A stretch of 64,000 nucleotides of DNA from Clostridia bacterium (GCA_017416855.1 JAFQAZ010000031.1:1-64000); one strand, 5' to 3'; positions 40,795 through 50,098 are shown, counted from the first letter of the stretch. Notes: generated from the sequence alone by a model not told the origin. A program made the numbers and translations.

Positions 40795-41769
40795 ATGGCT
40801 GAATTACGTTTTAACCCTTTAACCAAAGACTGGGTAATGATTGCATCTCACCGTCAGAACAGACCCCAGATGCCCAAAGACTGGTGCCCATTTTGTCCCG
40901 GTTCCGGCAAAGTACCGGAGCATTACACTGTACATAAATATGACAACGATTTTCCGGCTCTTTCTCAGACACCGCCGGTGCCTGATGATGTGGCCACCGA
41001 TTTATATAAGACCAAAGAGGCTTACGGTAAGTGCGAGGTTGTGCTCTATTCTCCTGACCACACCGCCACCCTCTCAGACTTAAATGTACCTCACATTCGT
41101 GAAATCGTAGATTTATGGACAGAACGCTTTGCTGAAATCCGCAAAGATGAAAACATTAAATACATCCTGATTTTCGAAAACCGCGGCGAAGTGGTTGGCG
41201 TAACCATGCCTCATCCCCACGGCCAGATTTATGGCTACTCTTATATTCCAAAGAAGCTGGAATTAGAGCTTGCCTCTGCTAAAGAGCATTACGAAGAAAA
41301 AGGTCGTTGCCTCTTCTGTGATATTTTAAAAGAGGAACAGGACTTTGCAAAACGTATTATCATTGAAAATGATGATTTTGTAACCTATCTACCCTTCTGG
41401 TCTGAATATCCCTACGGTGTACACATCATTTCCAAGCGCCACTTAGGTACTTTAGAGGATATGACTGATAGCGAAAAGAACAATCTGGCAACTATTTTAA
41501 AGCAAACCGTTGGTACATTGGATAACTTATTCGGCTACACCTTCCCCTATATGATGACCCTGCATCAAAATCCGGTTAACAGCGAAGATACTACTGATAT
41601 TTTCCATTTCCATATCGAATTTTTCCCGCCCATGCGTGCTGCGGATAAAGTAAAATACAATGCTTCCAGCGAAACCGGTGCCTGGGCACATTGTAACCCC
41701 ACCGCTCCTGAAGAAAAAGCAGAGGAACTGCGGGTTGCCTTTAAAAAATTCATGAGCAAGGAGCAATAA
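40795..41769 (+). CDS. galT: Galactose-1-phosphate uridylyltransferase
   Basis: A 324-residue Leloir enzyme that exchanges UMP between UDP-glucose and galactose-1-phosphate. CPFCPG near the N-terminus gives zinc cysteines, and the catalytic HPHGQ histidine is in GVTMPHPHGQIYG (about residue 142). A second HIT-like half contains FHFHIEFFPP. AGGAGG precedes the ATG. galK follows after one base, so the two are co-translated. Confidence 0.95.
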   Translation: MAELRFNPLTKDWVMIASHRQNRPQMPKDWCPFCPGSGKVPEHYTVHKYDNDFPALSQTPPVPDDVATDLYKTKEAYGKCEVVLYSPDHTATLSDLNVPHIREIVDLWTERFAEIRKDENIKYILIFENRGEVVGVTMPHPHGQIYGYSYIPKKLELELASAKEHYEEKGRCLFCDILKEEQDFAKRIIIENDDFVTYLPFWSEYPYGVHIISKRHLGTLEDMTDSEKNNLATILKQTVGTLDNLFGYTFPYMMTLHQNPVNSEDTTDIFHFHIEFFPPMRAADKVKYNASSETGAWAHCNPTAPEEKAEELRVAFKKFMSKEQ

Positions 41770-41770
41770 A

Positions 41771-42955
41771 ATGACACAAACTGAATTAAAACAAGAATTT
41801 ATAAAATTATACGGCGAAGGTGGAGACATCCGTTTGTTCCACTCCCCCGGCCGCGTGAATCTCATTGGAGAGCACACCGACTATAACGGCGGTTTTGTGT
41901 TCCCCGCAGCTCTTTCTATGGGTACAACCATCGCCCTAAGGAAACGTGACGACAACATTGTTCGTATGAAAGCCACAGATCTGCCGGATATGGTGACCAT
42001 TGACCTTTCTGATCTGTCCGGATATAAGGATTTATTCTGGGGGAATTATCAGGCCGGTGTTTTAGATGAACTGAAAAAGGATGGCTACACCTTAGTAGGC
42101 TGCGATATGCTCTATGACGATACCCTGCCTCACGGTGGCGGCCTTTCCTCCTCAGCTGCCATTCAGGTTTCCACAGCCCTGACCTTCGCGACTTTAGCTA
42201 AAGAAGCAGAGGGCAAGGAAGAACCCGTGGATATGGTTTCCATGGCAAAAATAGGACAGCGCTCCGAGCATAATTACATTGGTGTTAAATGCGGTATTAT
42301 GGATCAGTTTGCCTCTGCTATGGGCAAGAAGAACCACGCCATTTTCCTTCGTTGCAGCGATCTTTCCTATGAGCTTGTTCCAATGGAAATGGATGGTTAC
42401 ACCTTAATCATTTCCAATACCAACAAAAAGCGTGGTCTGGCTGATTCTAAGTATAACGAACGTCGCAGCGAATGCGAAGAAGGTCTTCGTATTCTGCAAA
42501 CCGTTCTGCCGGATATTAAAACCCTCTCTGATGTTTCTTTGGATGACTTTAACAAATACGGTAAAGTTATAGAAAACGAAGTCGTTTATCGTCGTGTACG
42601 GCACGTCATTACTGAAAATGACCGTGTATTAAAGAGCGTAGACGCTTTAAAAGCCGGCGATATGAAAACCTTTGGTACCTTGATGAATGCCTCTCACGAT
42701 AGCCTACGGGATGATTATGAGGTAACCGGCATTGAACTGGATACTTTGGTTGCAGAAGCACGAAACATTCCTGGTGTCATTGGCTCCCGTATGACAGGTG
42801 CCGGCTTTGGCGGTTGCACCGTTACCCTGGCAAAGACCTCTGCAACGGAAGAATTTATTGAAAAAGTCGGTAAGGCTTATGAAGCAAAAATCGGTTATGC
42901 TGCTTCCTTCTATTTATCTACCATTGAAGACGGTGGACACGAGATTTTGCTGTAG
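41771..42955 (+). CDS. galK: Galactokinase
   Basis: A 394-residue GHMP-family kinase that phosphorylates galactose. The galactokinase signature RVNLIGEHTDYNGGFVFPAA is at residues about 28-47, the ATP-binding motif LPHGGGLSSSAAIQVS at about 117-132, and MTGAGFGGCTV near the end. No galE or galactose transporter is adjacent. Confidence 0.95.
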   Translation: MTQTELKQEFIKLYGEGGDIRLFHSPGRVNLIGEHTDYNGGFVFPAALSMGTTIALRKRDDNIVRMKATDLPDMVTIDLSDLSGYKDLFWGNYQAGVLDELKKDGYTLVGCDMLYDDTLPHGGGLSSSAAIQVSTALTFATLAKEAEGKEEPVDMVSMAKIGQRSEHNYIGVKCGIMDQFASAMGKKNHAIFLRCSDLSYELVPMEMDGYTLIISNTNKKRGLADSKYNERRSECEEGLRILQTVLPDIKTLSDVSLDDFNKYGKVIENEVVYRRVRHVITENDRVLKSVDALKAGDMKTFGTLMNASHDSLRDDYEVTGIELDTLVAEARNIPGVIGSRMTGAGFGGCTVTLAKTSATEEFIEKVGKAYEAKIGYAASFYLSTIEDGGHEILL

Positions 42956-43300
42956 AAAAATGCACAGACCGCAAAAAGAAAAATTATTCTAAATATTGTA
43001 GAGACCGGCGTCCTCGACGGTCCGCAAAAAAGGCAATGTAAAAAAATTTTTTACATCGCCTTTTTTGTGTTTGAGGGGATAGGAAAAAACGTTCCAGAAC
43101 GGACAAACTGAGTCCCGAAGCCGTACGTTGGTACTGCGAGCGGCGAAGTTTGTTCGTAGCAAAAAGGCTTAAAAATATAGAAAAATTGAATAAAATGAAA
43201 TTTTTCAACATTTCTTTACCAATTTTGTACTGAATTGCCTATCAATAGTTATTGTTTTACTGCCTTTTTGCGGTCTGGACTTTTTTTACATCCCCTTTTT
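42956..43300. repeat. Repeat-rich palindromic intergenic element between galK and the anti-sigma gene
   Basis: No gene. A 14-bp perfect inverted repeat bounds it (CAGACCGCAAAAAG at 42965-42978; its complement at 43264-43277), with weaker similarity extending on both sides. Inside are a long hairpin (43026-43066), a direct copy of its right arm at 43281-43301 (TTTTTTACATCCCCTTTTTT, one mismatch to 43047-43066), a GACCGGCG...GACGGTC palindrome (43003-43022), and ACAAACT...AGTTTGT (43103-43153) with a nested GCCG...CGGC. The hairpin at 43026-43066 probably also terminates galK. Confidence 0.6.
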
Positions 43301-44245
43301 TCATTCACTTTTTTCAACAACTACCAATGTATGTGTACTGTATAACGCCACTTGCTCATCCGTTGGTTCATTCAAACTCTCTGCTATGTTTTCATGGCCT
43401 TTATAGCCTTTTAGAGCCTCTAAATTTTCACAAAGAGAAAACAAATCTTCATCCGGCACCAAGTAGCCTTCACCTTCCATTTCATAAACAGAAAGCAAAT
43501 TTAACGCTATAGAAAAACTTTCTTCCCCAATACTGTAACACATTCCTGTTTTCATAAACGGCATAGCCGCACGAGCCATTCCACCACCACTTCCACCTCC
43601 GGAAACTGCCATATCTGCTGTGGCGTTAGCAATAGTTACCGGTTCAACAGGCATCGCTTCTTCTGCAGGAATCGGCTGTGGTTCAGCCGCATCCATCGAA
43701 ATACTTTCCTCTGGAACAACTGATTCTTTTTTCTCTTCCGGCAGAGGTGATTCTACAGTCTGCGGTATATTTTGCTCATGTGTACTCTTTTGTTTAGTAT
43801 TTTCTTCCGGCACTTGTGTAGGCGCAGGTGTATGCATACTTTCGCTGGTTTCTAACTGATTTACACTAGGTGTCGGGACAAACGGTGTCAATTCTGATTG
43901 CTTGGGCAGACTACTGAAGGATACAACTGAAATAGCAATCACAGCCACTGCAGCAACAAATCCGGAAGCCATTTGCCAAATGGGTCGTTTGCGGATTTTG
44001 ATTGCTTTGGGTTTGCTTGCTTCTGCCACTAACTTGCTATGCAACTCTTCACGAAAACGATTGCTGACAGGGATTGACGGCATCGTAGTGGCACTTTGCA
44101 AAATACCGGATAAGAACCGATGCTCTTCACGGCATTTCTCGCATTCTGCCAGATGCTTTTCTACACATTTTGCTTCGTTTTCGTTCAGCACTCCGTCTAT
44201 GTAAGCGGATAAATCTTCACGAATTGCATCACATAATTTGCTCAC
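43301..44245 (-). CDS. Anti-sigma factor with zinc-finger domain
   Basis: A 314-residue membrane protein. The N-terminal ~55 residues are an anti-sigma zinc finger (HLAECEKCREEH), then a basic segment and one transmembrane helix (MASGFVAAVAVIAISVVSF). The external part has a Thr/Pro/Glu-rich linker (about 120-215) and a C-terminal ~90-residue domain. It probably holds the ECF sigma factor encoded just upstream at the membrane until an envelope signal arrives. The GTG at 44245 has GGGAGGG 7 bases upstream. Confidence 0.85.
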   Translation of the reverse strand: MSKLCDAIREDLSAYIDGVLNENEAKCVEKHLAECEKCREEHRFLSGILQSATTMPSIPVSNRFREELHSKLVAEASKPKAIKIRKRPIWQMASGFVAAVAVIAISVVSFSSLPKQSELTPFVPTPSVNQLETSESMHTPAPTQVPEENTKQKSTHEQNIPQTVESPLPEEKKESVVPEESISMDAAEPQPIPAEEAMPVEPVTIANATADMAVSGGGSGGGMARAAMPFMKTGMCYSIGEESFSIALNLLSVYEMEGEGYLVPDEDLFSLCENLEALKGYKGHENIAESLNEPTDEQVALYSTHTLVVVEKSE

Positions 44246-44303
44246 TGTTTTCCCTCCCTTCAAGGTTTTTGCAGATAAAATCTGTTCTTTATTTATTTAG
44301 ACG

Positions 44304-44888
44304 TTACGATAACAGAAAAAGTTCCTTATCTTTTTCCAAAAGTTTTTGCAAGCTCTGACGGGCACGATTCAAGCGGGATTTTACCGTTCCCGGAGCCGTT
44401 CCCATTGTCTCCGCAATTTCTTCATAAGAAAGCCCTTCAATATCCCGAAGGATAACCACTTGCTTATGCTCCTCGCTCAATTGCTCCAGCGCATTTGCAA
44501 GAGCCCTCTGCGCCTCAGAAAGCTGTGCCCGCTGGTAAGGATCAGGCTCTGTGTCTTCAATGGCGATAGAATATTCTTCGCCCTCATCATTTTCCTGATG
44601 GATACTGACCACATCCTGAGGACGCCGTTTCGCTTTTCGCAAAAGATCCAAACAGACATTAGAAGCAATCCGATATAACCAGGTAGAAAAAGAAGATTGT
44701 CCGTTAAAGCTTTCAATAAACCGAAAGATTTTAACAAACACCTCTTGGGCGGCATCTTCCGCATCTGATAGGTTCCCCATCATACGAAAGCAATAATTCA
44801 GTATTCTTTTTTCATAATCGCGAATCAGCTGTTCAAAGGCTTCCACATTGCCTTCCTGAGCTTTCTTAATTAAATCTTGTTCAGACAC
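44304..44888 (-). CDS. ECF RNA polymerase sigma factor (SigW/RpoE-like)
   Basis: A 194-residue sigma-70 family factor. Region 2 includes YCFRMMGNLSDAEDAAQEVFVKIF and STWLYRIASNVCLDLLRK; region 4 includes LPEEHKQ-like EEHKQVVILRDIEGLSYEEIAETMGTAPGTVKSRLNRAR. It is paired with the anti-sigma gene downstream (58-base gap). A GTG start follows AGGTGG. It is only 28 bases from the metallophosphoesterase gene, so all three may form one transcript. Confidence 0.93.
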   Translation of the reverse strand: MSEQDLIKKAQEGNVEAFEQLIRDYEKRILNYCFRMMGNLSDAEDAAQEVFVKIFRFIESFNGQSSFSTWLYRIASNVCLDLLRKAKRRPQDVVSIHQENDEGEEYSIAIEDTEPDPYQRAQLSEAQRALANALEQLSEEHKQVVILRDIEGLSYEEIAETMGTAPGTVKSRLNRARQSLQKLLEKDKELFLLS

Positions 44889-44916
44889 GGTTTCACCACC
44901 TTTCCAAAGCTTCTCA

Positions 44917-45600
44917 TTATTCCATTATCAAAAGAGGTTTAAAATGCAAATAATCGGCCGATACCAGGCTATATTCCACACCATTATGAGCCCCCACCGT
45001 AGCCAGCCTATGAGCACCGCCGTGCAAGTGACCATACAAACAGCGGGACACCCCATATTCTTCCATCAACCGTGTAAAATCAGAGCCCTGCATGGGCGGA
45101 TAGTGAAGCATTACAAAAATTTGCTCTGCTCCCTCTTTGGCCGCCAGGTCCAAAGACAGTTGCAACCGGCTGACCTCGCGGTTATATAGCTTTATATCTT
45201 CGTCCGTTGTGCCGTTATCAGGATATCCTTTAGCCGCACAAATGACGGTATTTTCATATTTATAAATGCTGTTGTGCATAAAATGAAGGCTGTCAAAACC
45301 CATTTTTGAAACATACTGATTAAGTTTGTTCAAGGTTTCCCACCAATAGTCATGATTACCTTTAGAAATAATTTTCGTGCCGGGCAATTCATGCAAAAAC
45401 CGAAAGTCTGCTTCGGCACGGTCAATATAGGTTGCCCAGGAAATATCCCCAGGAACCAGCACAACATCTTCCTGGTGGATACATTCTGTCCAGTTATTTT
45501 TCAACAGCTCTAAATAATTTTCCCAACGACCGCCGAAAATATCCATAGGCTTATCGTTGGATAATCCCAAATGCAAATCAGAAATAGCATAAAGCGACAT
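44917..45600 (-). CDS. Metallophosphoesterase family protein
   Basis: A 227-residue calcineurin-like phosphoesterase. The metal-binding motifs are ISDLHLG (D, H), LVPGDISW (GD), SKGNHDYWW (GNHD) and VMLHYPP with YGHLHGGAH (final histidines). It belongs to the short cytosolic branch; substrate unknown. It lies directly upstream of the ECF sigma gene. Confidence 0.87.
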   Translation of the reverse strand: MSLYAISDLHLGLSNDKPMDIFGGRWENYLELLKNNWTECIHQEDVVLVPGDISWATYIDRAEADFRFLHELPGTKIISKGNHDYWWETLNKLNQYVSKMGFDSLHFMHNSIYKYENTVICAAKGYPDNGTTDEDIKLYNREVSRLQLSLDLAAKEGAEQIFVMLHYPPMQGSDFTRLMEEYGVSRCLYGHLHGGAHRLATVGAHNGVEYSLVSADYLHFKPLLIME

Positions 45601-45631
45601 ACAGACAAGCTCCCTGTCATAAAATTTTAGA

Positions 45632-45665
45632 AAAAAAAGCCCAAACCATAACGGAATGGGCTTTT
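45632..45665 (-). terminator. Terminator of the rplU-prp-rpmA operon
   Basis: On the minus strand, AAAAGCCCA pairs with TGGGCTTTT around a 13-base loop, followed by TTTTCT, 10 bases after the rpmA stop. Confidence 0.82.
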
Positions 45666-45674
45666 ATTTTTAAA

Positions 45675-45953
45675 TTATGCAGAATATACGCTGACCTGCT
45701 TCTTATTCTTGCCTTTTCTTTCGAATTTAACCTGACCATCAATCAAAGCAAACAACGTATCATCGCCGCCCTTGCCCACATTGACACCGGGATGAATTTT
45801 GGTACCTCTCTGGCGAACCAGAATGTTACCGGCTAAAACGGGCTGACCGTCGCCTTTTTTCACACCCAGACGCTTAGCTTCGCTATCACGACCGTTCTTG
45901 GTGCTACCTACACCCTTTTTATGAGCAAACAGCTGAATATCAAATTTAATCAT
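45675..45953 (-). CDS. rpmA: 50S ribosomal protein L27 (with cleavable N-terminal leader)
   Basis: A 92-residue protein. It starts [16 protein letters not shown], in which the segment before AHKKG is the leader removed by the Prp protease in Bacillota; cleavage after the phenylalanine exposes the N-terminal tail that reaches the peptidyl-transferase centre. GGAGG lies 6-8 bases before the ATG. It is the third gene after rplU and prp, the standard order. Confidence 0.96.
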   Translation of the reverse strand: MIKFDIQLFAHKKGVGSTKNGRDSEAKRLGVKKGDGQPVLAGNILVRQRGTKIHPGVNVGKGGDDTLFALIDGQVKFERKGKNKKQVSVYSA

Positions 45954-46018
45954 GAGATAACCTCCTTTTTTAGGTGCAACCCAATGTTGCACATGCTGGC
46001 AAAATTGCCGCTAACAAT

Positions 46019-46345
46019 CTATTCCTCCCGCAGACGGATATAATCACCGTACTGCGATTCTAAGTTCTGCATTGTCAGAACCATACTTTCCAGTAAAACA
46101 TCAGCCTCACGGCGCTGTTCTTCTGAAAGCTTTTCCGGCAGGCAACAGGATAGATATCCTTCCCGCACTTCCGGAGTTAAAGAAATGTGTACCACATCTG
46201 TCAGGCCGTTTACTGTAGTCATAGCCGCTGTGGTCACTGCTGCACAAACAATGTCTGTGCCGTGTTCACCAAAGCCTGCATGACCTTTAACCGTAAACCC
46301 CTGAATATTATGGTTTTTGTTTCTGAATAAACTGATGGTAATCAT
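46019..46345 (-). CDS. prp: Ribosomal-processing cysteine protease Prp
   Basis: A 108-residue protease that removes the L27 leader. The catalytic histidine and cysteine lie in GHAGFGEHGTDIVCAAV (about residues 21-37). It sits between rplU and rpmA, the conserved arrangement in Bacillota, and its presence matches the leader on L27 here. Confidence 0.94.
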   Translation of the reverse strand: MITISLFRNKNHNIQGFTVKGHAGFGEHGTDIVCAAVTTAAMTTVNGLTDVVHISLTPEVREGYLSCCLPEKLSEEQRREADVLLESMVLTMQNLESQYGDYIRLREE

Positions 46346-46354
46346 AAACTTTGA

Positions 46355-46666
46355 TTATGCGTTAATCTTTTCGATAACGACTTTTGTGTAAGGCTGTCTG
46401 TGGCCCTGCTTTTTAGCATAACCCTTTTTGGGTTTATACTTGAAAACAATCACTTTCTTAGCTTTGCCTTCGTTAACAACCTTAGCAGTAACACTTGCGC
46501 CTTCAACAAAAGGAGCACCAATCTTTAAATCGCTGCCTTCGCCAACGGCTACAACTTCGTTAAAGGTAACAGCAGCATCAGCTTCCAGACCCAGCTTTTC
46601 AACGAAAATGGTGTCGCCTTCGCTAACTTTATACTGTTTACCACCTGTTTTAATAATTGCGTACAT
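46355..46666 (-). CDS. rplU: 50S ribosomal protein L21
   Basis: A 103-residue protein beginning [18 protein letters not shown] and ending with a [16 protein letters not shown] tail typical of L21. GGAGG lies 7 bases before the ATG; the longer frame is not needed. It is first in the operon, behind a structured leader. Confidence 0.96.
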   Translation of the reverse strand: MYAIIKTGGKQYKVSEGDTIFVEKLGLEADAAVTFNEVVAVGEGSDLKIGAPFVEGASVTAKVVNEGKAKKVIVFKYKPKKGYAKKQGHRQPYTKVVIEKINA

Positions 46667-46667
46667 A

Positions 46668-46750
46668 CTTGCACCTCCTCCATCCTTGCTCGCTGTCACT
46701 TTGAGGTAGATTATAAATCGTTTGAGACCCCATACACGCGGCTACATTAT
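46668..46750 (-). promoter_or_regulatory. Probable L21 leader RNA
   Basis: The ~80-base leader upstream of rplU contains GCCGCGTGTATGGGGTCTC, which resembles the conserved core of the L21 leader found before rplU in Bacillota, where ribosomal protein binding is thought to give autoregulation. The assignment rests on position and remembered consensus. Confidence 0.5.
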
Positions 46751-46779
46751 ATTGTATCACACAAAAACTTCCTTGTCAA
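46751..46779 (-). promoter_or_regulatory. Promoter of rplU-prp-rpmA
   Basis: On the minus strand, TTGACA (46774-46779) and TACAAT (46751-46756) with a 17-base spacer. Confidence 0.85.
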
Positions 46780-46802
46780 TCATTTTTTCTCAATTTGCAA
46801 TG

Positions 46803-46832
46803 AAAAATCCGTTCTGTTTTGAGACAGAACGG
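46803..46832 (-). terminator. Terminator of transporter operon 2
   Basis: CCGTTCTG pairs with CAGAACGG (46809-46832), followed on the minus strand by ATTTTTC. Confidence 0.7.
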
Positions 46833-46839
46833 ACGAAAA

Positions 46840-47586
46840 TCAATATTCGTTATAATTCTTTAAAAACGTAGCCAATCGCTCATTATCACTGTGGAAAATG
46901 TCCTCCGGTGTTCCGTCTGCAACAATCACACCGCCATCCATAAAGATAATGCGTTTAGCCACATCTTTTGCAAAGGACATTTCATGAGTTACAACTATCA
47001 TGGTCATTCCCTCTTCTGCCAGATTTTTAATAACCCTAAGTACTTCCCCCGTCAGTTCAGGGTCAAGGGCCGATGTGGGTTCATCAAACAACAGAATATC
47101 AGGTTTTAAAGCCAACGCCCGGGCAATCGCCACACGCTGCTGCTGACCACCGGAAAGTTCACAAGGATAAGCCTTTTCTTTTTCCGTCAGCCCCACCTGT
47201 GCCAAAAGCATTCTGGCCTGCTCCTCGGCTTCTGTATGTGGAATTTTTTTCACCGAAACCGGTGCCATTGTTATATTTTCTAAAACTGATTTATGAGGAA
47301 ACAGATTAAAGTTCTGAAACACCATACCCAGTTTTTTATATGCATTCTTAGAATCTTCCGTTTTATCGTAAATACCATTTTTTACAACAGTTTGGCCATC
47401 AATAATAATCTCGCCGCCATTAATTTTTTCCAAGTTAATCAAACTGCGCAAAAATGTACTTTTACCCGAGCCGGAAGGGCCGATAATGGCAATAACATCG
47501 CCTTTGGATACGACCAGATCAACGCCTTTTAAAACTTCTAATTTTCCATAGCTTTTTTTAATGCCACTTGCTTTTAAAACATTCAC
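46840..47586 (-). CDS. Polar amino acid ABC transporter 2, ATP-binding protein
   Basis: A 248-residue ATPase with Walker [11 protein letters not shown]-loop [13 protein letters not shown], signature LSGGQQQR, Walker [13 protein letters not shown] and VVTHEMS. It is the last gene of a binding protein - permease - ATPase operon, distinct from the operon at 27859 and reading leftward. Confidence 0.92.
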   Translation of the reverse strand: MNVLKASGIKKSYGKLEVLKGVDLVVSKGDVIAIIGPSGSGKSTFLRSLINLEKINGGEIIIDGQTVVKNGIYDKTEDSKNAYKKLGMVFQNFNLFPHKSVLENITMAPVSVKKIPHTEAEEQARMLLAQVGLTEKEKAYPCELSGGQQQRVAIARALALKPDILLFDEPTSALDPELTGEVLRVIKNLAEEGMTMIVVTHEMSFAKDVAKRIIFMDGGVIVADGTPEDIFHSDNERLATFLKNYNEY

Positions 47587-47598
47587 AGCCGTACCTCC

Positions 47599-48333
47599 TT
47601 ACCCCTTGTAGTAATCCAGCTTCTTCTCAATATAGCCAAACAAAACTGTTAACAGACCGCAGAACAACAGGAAAAACGCTCCGGTATAAAACAGTGGCCA
47701 GATGACACCACGGGCCGAAAAGCGTTCTGCCGCTTTTAAAATTTCTGCAACGGCAATAATTCTTGCCAAACTGGTATCTTTAACCAAGGTAATGATTTCA
47801 TTGCCCATAGGCGGTACAATCCGCTTAATAACCTGCATTAAAACAACTTTAAAGAACACCTGTGTTTTGGTTAAACCTAAAACCTGACCTGCTTCATACT
47901 GACCCTTGGGAATTGATTCAATACCCCCGCGGTAAATTTCGGAAAAATAAGCAGCATAGTTGATGACAAAGGCAATCAGCGCCGCCAGTAATCTGTTGGT
48001 CATCGGGTAGTCAAAAATCAGACCGGGTACATAAAAAACCACCAGAAGCTGCAACAGAAGCGGTGTTCCACGGATAATCCATACAAAAATTCTTGTGATA
48101 AAGCTAATCGGTCTGAAATCTGCAATTGTCAGCAAAATTGTATGTAAGTCTATCTTTTTTTTGCCTTTTTGTCTGATGCAAAACCGACGCAAAAAAGAAA
48201 AGGGCGCCCACTTAGACATAGAGCCAAAGGTGATAATAAGCCCCAAAGGTATTGCAAACAAGAGGGTTAAAAAAAAGATTTGACAATTCTGCCAAAAGCC
48301 ACTTAAAAGTTCAGTTGTTACTGTGTTAAACAT
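47599..48333 (-). CDS. Polar amino acid ABC transporter 2, permease
   Basis: A 244-residue HisM/GlnP-type membrane protein with WIIRGTPLLLQL and the EAA loop EAGQVLGLTKTQVFFKVVLMQVI. Compared with the first transporter it has an insertion of about 25 mostly basic residues after the first membrane segment (RRFCIRQKGKKKIDL). The ATG at 48333 has GGAG about 7 bases upstream; an ATG at 48345 is also possible. Confidence 0.9.
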   Translation of the reverse strand: MFNTVTTELLSGFWQNCQIFFLTLLFAIPLGLIITFGSMSKWAPFSFLRRFCIRQKGKKKIDLHTILLTIADFRPISFITRIFVWIIRGTPLLLQLLVVFYVPGLIFDYPMTNRLLAALIAFVINYAAYFSEIYRGGIESIPKGQYEAGQVLGLTKTQVFFKVVLMQVIKRIVPPMGNEIITLVKDTSLARIIAVAEILKAAERFSARGVIWPLFYTGAFFLLFCGLLTVLFGYIEKKLDYYKG

Positions 48334-48352
48334 AGCAAACTCCATGATTTAC

Positions 48353-48390
48353 AAGAACTTCCGGCAAAGATTCCAATGCCGGAAGTTCTT
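48353..48390 (-). promoter_or_regulatory. Intercistronic hairpin in transporter operon 2
   Basis: A 14-bp perfect stem (48353-48366 with 48377-48390) without a T run lies between the binding-protein and permease genes, the same position as the hairpin at 28635 in operon 1. Confidence 0.68.
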
Positions 48391-48418
48391 GCTGAATATT
48401 AAATGCAATAAACCAAAA

Positions 48419-49219
48419 TCAAACTTTTAACAGTTCATCCAGTTTGTATTTCTTAGCAATTTCTTCTAAAGTACCGTCTTCAGACAGTTCCTTCATTGCT
48501 TCGTTTACTTTTTCAGTAATATCGCTGCCTTTTCTGAATGCAACGCCATATTCTTCGGGAGAGAATTCTTTGGTTTCAACAACAACCAAATCTTCATAGT
48601 CGGTGCCTTCACCAATCATACCGATGGAAGCAACAAAGTCAACTACACAAGCGCCTGCTGTACCGCTGCTTACTTCCATTAAAGCTTTTGCCTGAGAATC
48701 AACTGCGGTGTAAGTAGCCTTGTTGAAGAATTCATCAGTGCTGGCAACTTCTTCGCCTGCAGATTCAGCTTCAGCAACAACTACAACCTTGTCAAGACCT
48801 TCAGCGGTATTGTACTTATCAGCATTTTCAGCCTTAGCAACAACAACCTGCTTGTTAGCCATGTAAGGAGTGGTGATGGACATTGCTTCTGCTCTTTCCG
48901 GTGTGATGGTCATACCATTCCAGATACAGTCAATGCTCTTAGCTGCCAGTTCAACTTCTTTTGTATTCCAGTCAATTTCAATGAACTTGGGTTCAACACC
49001 CAGTTTTTCAGCAACAGCCTTAGCAAACTCAGTTTCAAAACCAACCAGTTCTTCGCCTTCATAATAGTTCATAGGAGCAAACAGAGTCATACCAATAATC
49101 AGTTCACCCTTGTCCTGGATGTACTTCAGGTCAGATTCTACTGCAGGCTTTGCAGAGCAAGCACTCAACAGCATTACCATAGCACATACCAATGCTAAAA
49201 CTTTTACAAATTTTTTCAT
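48419..49219 (-). CDS. Polar amino acid ABC transporter 2, substrate-binding lipoprotein
   Basis: A 266-residue lipoprotein with lipobox LLSACS (cysteine at about residue 21). The mature part is a family 3 solute-binding protein (LIIGMTLFAPMNYYEGEELVGFETEFAKAVAEKLG; SIDCIWNGMTITPERAEAMSITTPY). It is first in its operon, with a recognisable promoter. It is only distantly similar to the binding protein at 27859, so a different amino acid is likely. Confidence 0.92.
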   Translation of the reverse strand: MKKFVKVLALVCAMVMLLSACSAKPAVESDLKYIQDKGELIIGMTLFAPMNYYEGEELVGFETEFAKAVAEKLGVEPKFIEIDWNTKEVELAAKSIDCIWNGMTITPERAEAMSITTPYMANKQVVVAKAENADKYNTAEGLDKVVVVAEAESAGEEVASTDEFFNKATYTAVDSQAKALMEVSSGTAGACVVDFVASIGMIGEGTDYEDLVVVETKEFSPEEYGVAFRKGSDITEKVNEAMKELSEDGTLEEIAKKYKLDELLKV

Positions 49220-49288
49220 GATACTTTCTCCTTCACAATTATAAAATTTTTCTGCACATTTTTGCAGAATAATGTATTGAACTTTTTT

Positions 49289-49317
49289 ATTTTACTATAT
49301 TTTTCTTGCAAAGTAAA
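49289..49317 (-). promoter_or_regulatory. Promoter of transporter operon 2
   Basis: On the minus strand, TTTACT (49312-49317) and TAAAAT (49289-49294) with a 17-base spacer. Confidence 0.6.
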
Positions 49318-49364
49318 GTATCTTTCCATATATCACCAAAAAATACATCCATTTGATTGTATGC

Positions 49365-49961
49365 TTAGGGTAAATGATAAATTTGAGCAGAGATTCCTTC
49401 TCCATCGACAGAAATATAGATTTTAACTGTTTTCTGTGTTTGATTAACAAATCGCATATCAAGATGCCCATAATCCACCGCTGCATCATATCCTTTTTGT
49501 GCATAGCCCACTTCTCCGCTATGGTTGTTCCGCTCAGTTATTCTGAGACCGGCACTCTTCGCCGCCTGATACAGCGTTGTACTGACCTGACAAACACCAC
49601 CACCACAGCCTGTTTGCTTTTCTTCTTTTACAATTACAGCGGCATCCTTATACCCCTGTTCCGGCGTTCGTGGTCCTACAACCCGGTTAAAAGAAAACTC
49701 TTCTCCGGGAGATATGCGATAGCCGTTCAGCTTGCTGATTGCCAAACGGATATTGTGTAACCGACTGTCGCTTTTATCCAGCAATTTAGTTCTCGCACTC
49801 CCTAACAGAACCGGTTCAGGGGCCGGCGTGGCTGTCACCTCCGGTGTTGAAGACGGTTGCTCCGTTGCGTGTTCCGGCATATGTCTTTCTTCCTTTTTTC
49901 CTACACAAGAAGTTAAAACCAAAAGCATAAGAAAAAAAGAAAATGCATTTTTTCTGTTCAT
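49365..49961 (-). CDS. VanW-family lipoprotein
   Basis: A 198-residue lipoprotein: signal peptide with lipobox VLTSC (cysteine about residue 19), a Pro/Thr/Glu-rich linker, and a VanW domain (SPGEEFSFNRVVGPRTPEQGY, GGGVCQVSTTLYQAA). VanW domains occur in envelope proteins, and their activity is unknown; despite the name this is not evidence of vancomycin resistance. The ATG at 49961 follows a GGAG-containing stretch. The in-frame upstream extension is charged and unlikely to be translated. Confidence 0.85.
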   Translation of the reverse strand: MNRKNAFSFFLMLLVLTSCVGKKEERHMPEHATEQPSSTPEVTATPAPEPVLLGSARTKLLDKSDSRLHNIRLAISKLNGYRISPGEEFSFNRVVGPRTPEQGYKDAAVIVKEEKQTGCGGGVCQVSTTLYQAAKSAGLRITERNNHSGEVGYAQKGYDAAVDYGHLDMRFVNQTQKTVKIYISVDGEGISAQIYHLP

Positions 49962-50098
49962 TTTTTCTTCTCCAAATCCTTTTTCTTTTATTCTTTCTTT
50001 GTTTTCCTCTTTCATACCTTATAATTACATTCACATTTTACCTGTTTATTCTCTTCTTTAATGGGAACAATACAAAATAAAACGAAAAGAGAATAAAA

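Noticed and set aside
49365-49961. Vancomycin-resistance gene
   Set aside because: VanW domains are common in clostridial envelope proteins, and no vanHAX or vanRS genes are present.
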